The translations under genes and the position numbers were made by a program. A stretch of 64,000 bases of DNA from an uncultured Oscillospiraceae bacterium (GTDB lineage: Bacteria; Bacillota; Clostridia; Oscillospirales; Oscillospiraceae), in assembly GCA_947632175.1 (NCBI GenBank), contig CANROC010000013.1, forward strand, positions 44,516-108,515. Reading direction: 5' to 3'. This document shows positions 1 to 7,117 of the stretch, piece after piece. The notes under the pieces were generated by a model. The model searched no databases and was not told the DNA's origin. It saw only the letters and a program-made list of their open reading frames with translations. Every line of letters begins with the position of its first letter. Position 1 is the first letter of the stretch.

Positions 1-2029
1 CTACGGTCGTTTTCACCAGCTTCTGCGGGGTGGTGCTGTCCGCCGGCGTGGGGAATGTAAGTCCCGACGCCGAGTAGATCCCCACAGTGTAGCTTGCGCA
101 GTTTTCCCCGTAATTTGCGTCCGAAGGAACGGTGATGGAGACATTTTCCCCAATGAGTATGGGGCTTTTCGCGTTGGTGTTAAGGAGACCTCTGAATTTC
201 ACTCTCCAGTTGTTGGGCTCCCCGTGCAGTGTCAGAGTGATCTGAACATCGTTCAGCGCCTTGATGGAGCCCAAAGAGGATATGTCTCCAATGGCGTAGA
301 CGTCCCCCGCGCCGTACAGATCATGCAGATTGATCTTCATCCCGTCTACGCTCATGTTATCTCCGGTGGATTCTTTCACTTTGATGCCGCTGATGCAGCC
401 GTTATAGAGGTCTAAGGTCGCGTTCTTCACCGTACCGACGGTGCCGCTGGTCTGGTAGATGCCACATCCCGGGTACTTGACGCTGGAGGAGGAATTGAGC
501 TCGCTGCTTGTCGTGCGGCATTCCATACTCATGTTCTCGATCTCATCGATCGTGGCGCCGTTAACGTATATGCCGCAGGGGCCAAGATTGGGAGAGGAGC
601 TGCCTTTACTGGCTTCGCCGTTCACCGTGAAGTAGACGTCCTTCATCGTCGTCACGTGAGTGGAGCCGGAGAACTGGAACATGGTCAGATCCAAGTTTAA
701 AAGTTGACCGGGTGCCGTAATCGGTTCTTTCTTTGCCGTCAGAGAGGGTTTGTTCTCCCCATCCTTTGTGCCGAAGCCATTGATCGTAACATTTTCGCAG
801 TCGCTCATGTAGACGCCGACCATATCGAAGCCGGAGGTAATTAACTTGAAATGATCGTCGGCGATGTTCCTGATGTCCACCTTGCCGCACTCCAGCAGGT
901 AGAGGCCGCAGGCCCTATAGTTGAGGCAGCTGTAAGTAAAACCGTTGATGCCGACCTCCTTGGCTCCCATCTGAAGGTCGATATTGTCCAGAACGACCTG
1001 GACGTTGTCACAGCGGATACCGTAATTCCAGGTTGAGTACCTTTGGTAAGGGTCAGACGAGATCCTTGTATGATTGAGGGTCACGGTCTGACTGCCCGTA
1101 CCGACGGCGTAAAGACCTGACGCGCCCTGACGATTGTACAATGTAGAATCCTTCCGCTCACTCTCATCCGGCAGCTCGTCCTCTATGACAAGAGAGCCGC
1201 CGGTGACGGTCACATTCGCTTCCTCGGACTCCAGCGCCAGGGTGAGAGTGTGGCAATAGGTAGTCTTACGTCCTCCCGTCTGATCGGGGTCCTCACGGCT
1301 TGCGGTGGCCTCCTTAAGGACGCTCACCTTGACGTCGCTGTCGGTGATGGTCAGGGTTCCGCCTTTGCCGTAGATGGCGTTGTAGGGATTGTCTTTACAA
1401 GGAGCTTTAGGAGTCGAACTGTCCATGCACAGCGCGCAGGTGCCCGCGTCCAGCTCGAACGCCGAGTTCTTCGCCGTCAGGTCGCCCTGGGTGTAGACAG
1501 CCTTGGCAGGCCCGTGGGCGTTTTGCACATGGATGTACACGCCGTAGAAATACAGGTCAGTATTTTTCCCGGCATAGATGACCTCATAATTTGCCGTGCC
1601 GTCCTTGTCGTTGTTGATGACGGGAAAAATGATATTGGCAGTTTCCGGCTTAGACTGCGCCGTGTCTTTCCCGTTGCCGTAAATGGTCAGGCTCGCGCCC
1701 TCGGCAAGCTCCAGCCACCGGCCGGTGTGGTCGGCAAAGGTCAGCTTATGACCGGCAAGATCCAGGACCTTCGTTCCCGACACCCGGATAGGTTCAGCTT
1801 GATCCTCTATCGTCATGTCGGTGGTCAGGGTATGCGTCGTATCATCTGCGCCCCGGAGCCATGCCAGAAACTCACCGGCATCGCCCTGCTCCACGGTCGC
1901 GATGACTTTCCCCCCGGTCTCCCCGAACCCTTCAGCCCCCGCCGCGGAGACCGCCGAAGCCGGCGCCAGGGCCATCACAAGGCAGACAGTCCATAGAAAT
2001 GCCGATAGTTTGCAGCTTCTGATGTTCAT
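1..2029 (-). CDS. Large secreted beta-helix-like surface protein, 3' end outside window
   Basis: The frame is open from the ATG at 2029 to the window edge (676 codons seen, no stop), so the C-terminus is missing. The start follows GAGGTGAG. Residues 1-30 form a signal peptide: basic MNIRSCK, a hydrophobic core, then Ala-rich residues ending in AVSAAGA. The rest is a long run of short strand-turn units such as ADDHFKLITSGFD and DMVGVYMSDCENVTINGF, rich in Asn, Gly, Thr and Asp, as in right-handed parallel beta-helix (pectin-lyase-like) proteins. No catalytic motif or wall anchor is visible in the part seen. It may bind or cleave polysaccharide, and the adjacent GH105 gene hints at pectin use. 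That role is inferred. Confidence 0.75.
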   Translation of the reverse strand, partial: MNIRSCKLSAFLWTVCLVMALAPASAVSAAGAEGFGETGGKVIATVEQGDAGEFLAWLRGADDTTHTLTTDMTIEDQAEPIRVSGTKVLDLAGHKLTFADHTGRWLELAEGASLTIYGNGKDTAQSKPETANIIFPVINNDKDGTANYEVIYAGKNTDLYFYGVYIHVQNAHGPAKAVYTQGDLTAKNSAFELDAGTCALCMDSSTPKAPCKDNPYNAIYGKGGTLTITDSDVKVSVLKEATASREDPDQTGGRKTTYCHTLTLALESEEANVTVTGGSLVIEDELPDESERKDSTLYNRQGASGLYAVGTGSQTVTLNHTRISSDPYQRYSTWNYGIRCDNVQVVLDNIDLQMGAKEVGINGFTYSCLNYRACGLYLLECGKVDIRNIADDHFKLITSGFDMVGVYMSDCENVTINGFGTKDGENKPSLTAKKEPITAPGQLLNLDLTMFQFSGSTHVTTMKDVYFTVNGEASKGSSSPNLGPCGIYVNGATIDEIENMSMECRTTSSELNSSSSVKYPGCGIYQTSGTVGTVKNATLDLYNGCISGIKVKESTGDNMSVDGMKINLHDLYGAGDVYAIGDISSLGSIKALNDVQITLTLHGEPNNWRVKFRGLLNTNAKSPILIGENVSITVPSDANYGENCASYTVGIYSASGLTFPTPADSTTPQKLVKTTV

Positions 2030-2042
2030 ACTTCTCACCTCT

Positions 2043-2085
2043 ATAAAAAATAAAGCGCCCCTCCCTCGGAAAAATCTGGGAGGGA
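2043..2085 (-). terminator. Terminator-like hairpin in the leader of the surface-protein gene
   Basis: On the minus strand CCCTCCC (2084-2078) pairs with GGGAGGG (2065-2059). A U-rich tail (CGCTTTATTTTTT) follows, and the structure ends just before the ribosome-binding site. It lies between promoter and start codon, so it could attenuate the gene. No competing antiterminator was found. Confidence 0.35.
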
Positions 2086-2129
2086 GAGGCATTCCCCCGG
2101 CTGTACCGGGAAAATTATGAACCAATTTT

Positions 2130-2158
2130 ATTATATTTCATTCGACAAAAATCGGCAA
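2130..2158 (-). promoter_or_regulatory. Sigma-A promoter for the surface-protein gene
   Basis: On the minus strand TTGCCG (2158-2153), a 17-base spacer and TATAAT (2135-2130). It sits about 100 bases upstream of the start at 2029 and lies just after the 3' end of the GH105 gene at 2167. Confidence 0.7.
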
Positions 2159-2166
2159 GACGATCT

Positions 2167-3435
2167 TTATATTTTTCCCACAAAAGTTTCGTTTACGGTT
2201 TCAGGGTCTCGGCGGCCCCCACGTTCCCCCTGAGCCTTGCGCATCATCTCCGACAGCGCCATGAGGAACGGCCCCGCGCCTTTGCCCTCGTCGGTCATGT
2301 AATACGCCGGGTTTTCGTAGTTGTCAGAGCCGTTGGCGGAGGCCTTGAGGTAGATGTCCTTGAGGTGTCCGCCCTGAAGCTTCGTCTCCGCAAGGCCCAC
2401 GAAAGCCCTGAGGGCGGGTTCGATATACTCCTTGTCGAGCCACCCCAGGCGCACGGCCTTGAGGATGGTGTAGGCCAGCATCGCCGTGCCGCTGGTCTCC
2501 GGGCGGTTGGTTTCCGAGGCGGGCCGGTCCGTGAGGTTCGTCCAAAGCCCGTCCGGGCGCTGGTAGGGGAGGAGCCCGTCCACGAACTGCCGCAGCGCCT
2601 CTTTCCGGGCGGGGACGTACCGCGCCGGCGTCACGTCGATGAGGTCGGCCATGGCCATGCCGTACCAGCCCATGGAGCGCGTCCAGAACCAGGGACAGGC
2701 GTCCGTGGATCCGTTCCCGGCGTGGTAGTATAGCCCGTTCGGCGCGCGAAGCTCCCGCGCCACCCAGCTGAGCCGCCGGTCCACCAGCGCAAGCTGGTGC
2801 TCGTCCCCAATGAGAGCGGCGTAGTGGGCGATAAAGGGCTGGAGCATGTAGATGCCGTCCAGCCACACGGCGTAACGCGGCGGCCTGAGCTTGGCCCAGG
2901 TGTGCCAGTAGTTGCCGCCCAGGGCCTCGTTCGTGTGTTCCGTGGCCACATTATGCCCGACCGAGTTGACATAATGCGTATCCGTCAGATCCCGATAGAG
3001 CTCCCGGCAGACGTCCGCGGTTCGCGGGTCTTCGGAGAGCCGCGCCAACAGCGCCGCCGTCTTATAGCAGTCCGCGCCGTGGTAGTCCACATACCCGCCC
3101 AGCTCCCGGCTTATGTGCCAGCGCCCGTCGGGGCCGGGGACCAGGAGGGCGTCCACGTACCGCCGGACGTAGTCTTTATACCGCGCCGCCTCGGGCACGC
3201 CCGCCTCCGCCAGGTCGAAAAGCCCCTCCATGACCACGCCGGTGTAGTAGCTCCAGTCAAAGAGGTAGGGGTCCCGCGCCGGGGCGCGGTGCTCGTTGTC
3301 CCAGGTGAAAAAGCGCCCGGTGTCCGCCACCACCTGCTCCGGCACGTTCACCGGGGAATTCACGGTGAGGGCATCGGCCCAGGCCAGCGCCTTTCGGACG
3401 GCGTCGTCGATCCTTTTTTGCTCCATACGCCTCAT
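2167..3435 (-). CDS. Glycoside hydrolase family 105 (unsaturated rhamnogalacturonyl hydrolase-like)
   Basis: This 422-residue protein resembles YteR/YesR, which remove the unsaturated uronyl residue left when lyases cut rhamnogalacturonan or related polymers. The alpha/alpha-barrel is recognisable by its conserved aromatic blocks, with WLDGIYMLQPF near residue 190 carrying the family's acidic catalytic position and WTRSMGWYGMAMADLID near residue 250. There is no signal peptide, so it should act in the cytoplasm on imported oligosaccharides. The start overlaps the phosphatase stop by 4 bp (ATGA). It is last in the operon. No polysaccharide lyase or sugar transporter lies nearby, so the exact substrate is open. 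Confidence 0.88.
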   Translation of the reverse strand: MRRMEQKRIDDAVRKALAWADALTVNSPVNVPEQVVADTGRFFTWDNEHRAPARDPYLFDWSYYTGVVMEGLFDLAEAGVPEAARYKDYVRRYVDALLVPGPDGRWHISRELGGYVDYHGADCYKTAALLARLSEDPRTADVCRELYRDLTDTHYVNSVGHNVATEHTNEALGGNYWHTWAKLRPPRYAVWLDGIYMLQPFIAHYAALIGDEHQLALVDRRLSWVARELRAPNGLYYHAGNGSTDACPWFWTRSMGWYGMAMADLIDVTPARYVPARKEALRQFVDGLLPYQRPDGLWTNLTDRPASETNRPETSGTAMLAYTILKAVRLGWLDKEYIEPALRAFVGLAETKLQGGHLKDIYLKASANGSDNYENPAYYMTDEGKGAGPFLMALSEMMRKAQGERGGRRDPETVNETFVGKI

Positions 3436-3890
3436 CCTTTCTCCGTGAGCGCCCGCAAAAGGGCCTCACAGCCCGCCGTCACGTCCCGCCACGTGGCTTC
3501 GAAGTCCCCGGTGTACCAGGGGTCGGCCACGTCCCGGCCCTCGCCGGTGTAGTCGAGAAGGAGCCGTATCTTCCCCTCCCGGTCCGGACCCGTGAGGCGC
3601 TGGGTGTTGCGAAAGTTGGCCCGGTCCATGCACACCAGGAGGTCGAACCGCCGGTAGTCCTCCGCCGTCACCTGCCGGGCGGTCTTGCCCTCGCAGGAAA
3701 GGCCGTGGCGCATAAGCTCCCGCCGCGCCGGGGGATAGACGGGGTTGCCCAGCTCCTCCGTGCTGGTGGCGGCGGATTCGATGACGAAGTCCCGCTCCAG
3801 TCCCGCGTCCCTGACCAGCTTTTTCATCACAAATTCCGCCATGGGGGACCGGCAGATGTTTCCGTGGCAGATAAAGAGTATCCTTGTCAC
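3432..3890 (-). CDS. Low-molecular-weight protein tyrosine phosphatase
   Basis: This 152-residue protein has the class signature CHGNICRS at residues 8-15: nucleophile Cys8 and phosphate-binding Arg14 in a C(X)5R loop at the extreme N-terminus. The general-acid Asp is in DPWYTGDF near residue 123. Length and layout match cytoplasmic LMW-PTPs of Gram-positive bacteria, which often dephosphorylate capsule tyrosine kinases or arginine-phosphorylated proteins. No kinase gene is adjacent, so the partner is unknown. It overlaps both neighbours by 4 bp, so translation is probably coupled in the operon. Confidence 0.93.
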   Translation of the reverse strand: MTRILFICHGNICRSPMAEFVMKKLVRDAGLERDFVIESAATSTEELGNPVYPPARRELMRHGLSCEGKTARQVTAEDYRRFDLLVCMDRANFRNTQRLTGPDREGKIRLLLDYTGEGRDVADPWYTGDFEATWRDVTAGCEALLRALTEKG

Positions 3891-4963
3891 GCGGCTTTCT
3901 CCTTCCTCGTCACCGCCACGGCCAGCACGGCGGCGGCAAAAGCCCCGGAGAGCTTGGCCGCGATGAGCGGGGAGAGCAGGTCCGGCTCGGTGCTGACGAC
4001 GAAGCCCATGTGGGCGGCCAGGAGGCTGGCGCCGGAGACCAGGAACGCGGCGGCGGCGATCTGGCCGCGCTTACCCATGCCGTCAAACTCCGTGAGCGTG
4101 GGCAGGGGCGTGGCAAGGCCGATGAGCATCCCCGTGAGGCTCTGGGAGCTCAGCCCCAGCTTGCGCCCCAGCCAGGTAAAGGGCTTGGCAAGGGCGCGGC
4201 GCAGAAGCTCCGCCATGGGCAGGGACCCCAGCTGTACCACGCCGATGGAGGCCACCACGGCCAGGGATTCGGAGATGGGCGTCATGCCCTTCACCGGGTT
4301 CCAGCCGGTGAGGGACTCCACGGCGGCCAGGATGAGCCCGCAGGTGACGACGACCTTGATGCCCGCCGCCACGGCGTAAAAGCCCTTCACCATCTTCTCC
4401 GGGATTTTCCAAAGCCCCAGCCCCAGCAGCAGGGACATGACGAAGATGGGCACGTTCTGCCAGAGGCACGTCCCCAGGGGCAGTCCGCAGCAAAGGCCCC
4501 CCAGCACCAGCCCCACGGGCATGGTGGCAAGCCCCAGCATGATCCCCCGGGCAAAGGGGGCCTGGGACTCCTTGTCAATCATCCCCATGCCCACGGGGAT
4601 GGTGAAGACCATGGTACACCCGAAGATGGACGCCGCCACGATGCCGGCGTAACGCCCCACCAGGGGGTCCAGGGCGAGCTCAGAGGCCAGCTGGTAGCCG
4701 CCCATGTCGATGGAGAGGACGCTGCCAAACATGGCCGGGTCCACGCCGATGGCGGTGTAGACCGGGGTAATGACCTTCCCCAACGCGCTTGCCAGCGCCG
4801 GGGCCAGGCTGATGATGCCGGTCATGGAGAGGGCCATGGGCCCCAGAAGCTCAAAGCCCTTTTCAAATTGCGCCCCCAGGCCGAATTTGTTGCCCAGGAT
4901 ACGGTCAAGCCCGCCCAGCACGATGCCAACGGACATGACGATCATCAAAACACGGTTGATCAT
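3887..4963 (-). CDS. eutH: EutH-family ethanolamine permease
   Basis: A polytopic membrane protein of 358 residues with about ten hydrophobic helices, beginning MINRVLMIVMSVG. Conserved EutH-type blocks include DMGGYQLASELA and LATPLPTLTEFDGM. EutH imports ethanolamine. I chose ATG 4963, which overlaps the upstream peptidase stop by 4 bp. The longer in-frame start at 5095 would add a hydrophilic Arg-rich tail made of the neighbour's coding sequence. No ethanolamine ammonia-lyase or shell genes are in the window, so this is an orphan permease and its true substrate is unproven. Confidence 0.87.
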   Translation of the reverse strand: MINRVLMIVMSVGIVLGGLDRILGNKFGLGAQFEKGFELLGPMALSMTGIISLAPALASALGKVITPVYTAIGVDPAMFGSVLSIDMGGYQLASELALDPLVGRYAGIVAASIFGCTMVFTIPVGMGMIDKESQAPFARGIMLGLATMPVGLVLGGLCCGLPLGTCLWQNVPIFVMSLLLGLGLWKIPEKMVKGFYAVAAGIKVVVTCGLILAAVESLTGWNPVKGMTPISESLAVVASIGVVQLGSLPMAELLRRALAKPFTWLGRKLGLSSQSLTGMLIGLATPLPTLTEFDGMGKRGQIAAAAFLVSGASLLAAHMGFVVSTEPDLLSPLIAAKLSGAFAAAVLAVAVTRKEKAA

Positions 4964-6222
4964 GAAAACGCCGCAAACCCTTTCCGCATCTCGTCCTCGA
5001 TGGCCTCCACGGTCCGGGGCGTGGCGGCGGAGAGATTTTCGCACCCCGTCTCGGTCACAAGGCAGTTGTCCTCCAGCCGGAAACCGACGCCCCACTCCTC
5101 GTGGTAGATGCCCACATCCACGCAGAAGACCATGTTGGGTCCGATGACCTCCGGCGTCTCCACCGCGTCGTGGACGTCAAAGCCCACGTGATGGGCCCCG
5201 CCGTGCCACATGAGGCGGGAGACGTTCTTCACATCGTCCAGCGCCCCGGCCTCCACCAGCCTGTCGGCGCAGAAGCGGCGGATCTCCCGGTCCACCTCGG
5301 CCATGGGCATCCCGGGTTTGATAACAGAAAACATATGGTCGGAGGTGTCCAGGGCGCAGTTGAAAAGCCGCCTCTGGCGCTCCGTAAAGCGCCCGTTGCA
5401 GGGCCAGCCACGGGAGACGTCGGTCATGAGGTGATCGTGCCACGCCCCCACGTCGTTGAGGACCATGTCGCCGTCCAGGGCCTGGCCGGTGTAGGCATTG
5501 TAGTGGATGCAGAAGTTGTTGCGTCCGGCGGAAATGATGGAGGGGAAGGCCGGCCCCTGAGGGCCGTACTGGCCCAGGACGTAGTCCCACACCGCCTTAT
5601 ACTGGTACTCATACATCCCCGGTTTGGAGGTGCGCATCATGGCCTTGATGCCCTCGGCGGTGATCGCCTCGGCCTGACGCATGGCCGCCAGCTCGCAGGG
5701 CTGTTTCACAAGCCGCAGACGGCGGATGAGGGCGTCGGCGTTCTCCACTCGCAAAAAGGGGTAGTCCGACCGGACCCGCCGCAAAAGCCGGTGGGCCGGC
5801 GCGTCCCGGTCCGAGGGCGCGGCGCGGTAGAGGTCCAGATAGAGGCTTTCAAACCGCCCGGAGGTGGCGAGCCGGTGAAGCTCCCCCTCAAACTCGGCGG
5901 CGTAACCAATGTTCTCCACGCCGGAGAGCGCCACGGCCTCGTCGGGCTTGACGCGCCGGCCCGTCCAGCGCTCCGCCATCAGGTCCGGCGGCAGGAGGAA
6001 GAGCTTCTCCGTCACCGCCCCGCCTGCGTCCTTCCACGCCAACAGCGCCAGCTCCCGTCCCTCCAGGCCCGTGAGATACACAAAGCTCCGGTGGGCGTAG
6101 AAAGGGTAAAACTCGTCGTTCGTCTTGCGCACCTCCACCCCGGAAAAGAGCGCCAGCACCGACCCCGGCTTCATTATCCCATACAGCCGCTCCCGGTTGC
6201 CCCGGTAAAATTCCCTGTCCAC
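4960..6222 (-). CDS. M24 metallopeptidase (Xaa-Pro aminopeptidase P family)
   Basis: 420 residues: an N-terminal aminopeptidase-P domain (roughly 1-160) and a C-terminal pita-bread M24 domain. The metal ligands can be traced: Asp in LNDVGAWHD and Asp in LMTDVSR (near 254 and 265), His in WHGGAHHVGFDVHD (near 335) and Glu in RLEDNCLV (near 380). The usual Glu of the EPG motif is replaced by Asp (CVDVGIY, near 364). It should remove N-terminal residues preceding proline from peptides in the cytosol. The GTG start follows AAGGAGGGTG by about 10 bases. It is the first gene of a four-gene minus-strand operon. Confidence 0.9.
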   Translation of the reverse strand: MDREFYRGNRERLYGIMKPGSVLALFSGVEVRKTNDEFYPFYAHRSFVYLTGLEGRELALLAWKDAGGAVTEKLFLLPPDLMAERWTGRRVKPDEAVALSGVENIGYAAEFEGELHRLATSGRFESLYLDLYRAAPSDRDAPAHRLLRRVRSDYPFLRVENADALIRRLRLVKQPCELAAMRQAEAITAEGIKAMMRTSKPGMYEYQYKAVWDYVLGQYGPQGPAFPSIISAGRNNFCIHYNAYTGQALDGDMVLNDVGAWHDHLMTDVSRGWPCNGRFTERQRRLFNCALDTSDHMFSVIKPGMPMAEVDREIRRFCADRLVEAGALDDVKNVSRLMWHGGAHHVGFDVHDAVETPEVIGPNMVFCVDVGIYHEEWGVGFRLEDNCLVTETGCENLSAATPRTVEAIEDEMRKGFAAFS

Positions 6223-6257
6223 AGTCCCTCACCCTCCTTTTTACGTCATTTTTCCCC

Positions 6258-6286
6258 ATTATACCAGCATCTCCCCGCCTTCGCAA
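6258..6286 (-). promoter_or_regulatory. Sigma-A promoter for the peptidase-eutH-phosphatase-GH105 operon
   Basis: On the minus strand TTGCGA (6286-6281), a 17-base spacer and TATAAT (6263-6258), about 36 bases upstream of the GTG start at 6222. Confidence 0.7.
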
Positions 6287-6295
6287 GGCGGGGAG
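6271..6295. repeat. Perfect inverted repeat overlapping the operon promoter
   Basis: Arms CTCCCCGCCTT and AAGGCGGGGAG with a CGC centre cover the spacer and -35 of the minus-strand promoter. There is no U-tract on the downstream side for either strand, so it is not a normal terminator. It could be an operator or a REP-like unit. Confidence 0.45.
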
Positions 6296-6324
6296 ATAAA
6301 AAATTGCGGACAAGGGGCGGGCGA

Positions 6325-6353
6325 TTGACAGCCGGCGCGATCTGTGATATCAT
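6325..6353 (+). promoter_or_regulatory. Sigma-A promoter for the small membrane protein gene
   Basis: TTGACA (6325-6330), a 17-base spacer and TATCAT (6348-6353). The start of the 10-codon leader ORF is 23 bases downstream. Confidence 0.75.
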
Positions 6354-6375
6354 ATCACTCAGAAAGAGGAAATCC

Positions 6376-6408
6376 ATGGACAAACCGGTCTTATCGGAGG
6401 TGCTTTGA
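6376..6408 (+). CDS. Ten-codon leader ORF upstream of the DUF3784-like gene
   Basis: ATG at 6376 follows AAAGAGGAAATCC, and the ORF reads MDKPVLSEVL before TGA. Its stop overlaps a TTG (6405-6407) in frame with the next gene, and the Shine-Dalgarno GGAGG for that gene lies inside the leader ORF. This suggests translational coupling. Expression is inferred. Confidence 0.4.
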   Translation: MDKPVLSEVL

Positions 6409-6410
6409 CG

Positions 6411-6728
6411 ATGCTGGCGTATTCCATCATTATGTTTTTGGCGGCGGCTCTTTTTTCCGCGTTCAGCGTGGCGATCTATAAGGGCAGGACCGATCTGATC
6501 CACGCGTATCATCAGGCCAAGGTCCGGGACAAGGCCGCTTACGGCAGGGCCTTCGGAAAAGCGCTGTCCTGCTTTGCCCTGGCGATGGTGCTCAGCGGGC
6601 TCGTGGGCCTGTTTGCCGACACGAAGCCTCTGGGAATGGCCGCTGTCGCGGTCCTGCTCGTGGGCTTGTGCATCGGGGCCGGCTCGATCGTCGCGGTACA
6701 GCGCAAGTACAACAAGGGCGTTTTCTGA
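6411..6728 (+). CDS. Small membrane protein, DUF3784-like
   Basis: A 105-residue protein with three hydrophobic segments (about 1-22, 48-68 and 75-97) and a polar connector containing YKGRTDLIHAYHQAK. That layout resembles DUF3784 proteins of Clostridia and Bacilli, whose function is unknown. ATG 6411 lies 10 bases after GGAGG. The alternative TTG at 6405 lies only 4 bases after it and overlaps the leader ORF stop. It is monocistronic, with a strong terminator at 6756. Confidence 0.7.
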   Translation: MLAYSIIMFLAAALFSAFSVAIYKGRTDLIHAYHQAKVRDKAAYGRAFGKALSCFALAMVLSGLVGLFADTKPLGMAAVAVLLVGLCIGAGSIVAVQRKYNKGVF

Positions 6729-6755
6729 ATTTGCGCTCTCAGTCGTAAAAAAATC

Positions 6756-6792
6756 GCCCGGCCGTCATCGTTGGCGGCCGGGCATTCTTTAT
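6756..6792 (+). terminator. Rho-independent terminator
   Basis: GCCCGGCCG (6756-6764) pairs with CGGCCGGGC (6775-6783), followed by ATTCTTTATT. It lies 28 bases after the small membrane protein gene. Confidence 0.75.
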
Positions 6793-6838
6793 TCACTATT
6801 CAATTATCCGGCGTGATACTTCAGCGCCGGCGGGGCGG

Positions 6839-6979
6839 TCATCTCCAGAGCTCGGGGTTCCGAAGCCGCTCTACGCCGCCGATGGCAGCCACGAAACGAA
6901 GTCCCTGCGTAAGCTCGCGCTCCACACTGACGGTGTTTCTTCTGGCGTTTCCTTTCCTGTTAGTATCATGCTTTTTCAT
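6839..6979 (-). CDS. Uncharacterised basic 46-residue protein
   Basis: A complete small ORF starting MKKHDTNRKGNARRNT and ending ERLRNPELWR, with nine Arg and three Lys. The start is backed by a clean GGAGG (6988-6992) 8 bases upstream and a TATAAT at 7028-7033, which is stronger support than most short ORFs here have. I recognise no domain. It lies downstream of the ABC-F gene on the same strand but appears to have its own promoter. A nucleic-acid-binding role would fit the charge but is speculation. Confidence 0.5.
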   Translation of the reverse strand: MKKHDTNRKGNARRNTVSVERELTQGLRFVAAIGGVERLRNPELWR

Positions 6980-7003
6980 AGTCAATGCCTCCAAAGAATT
7001 GTT

Positions 7004-7033
7004 GCGTCGTTCCTAACGACGCCCCTTATTATA
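7004..7033 (-). promoter_or_regulatory. -10 element and 5'-UTR hairpin for the 46-residue ORF
   Basis: On the minus strand TATAAT (7033-7028) lacks a good -35. A perfect 8-bp stem (GCGTCGTT / AACGACGC, 7022-7004, loop of three) follows at the start of the transcript, upstream of the GGAGG. Confidence 0.4.
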
Positions 7034-7117
7034 GGCATTTTCCGCGCAATAGAAATAGTGTTTTTTGCGGACTAACTTTGCAAATCTTGCGCACGGAAAG
7101 AGACAAATTCGTCGTTT

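Noticed and set aside
1250..1996. Plus-strand frame of 248 codons
   Set aside because: Lies opposite the secreted beta-helix gene, which has a signal peptide, ribosome-binding site and promoter. The plus frame has none.
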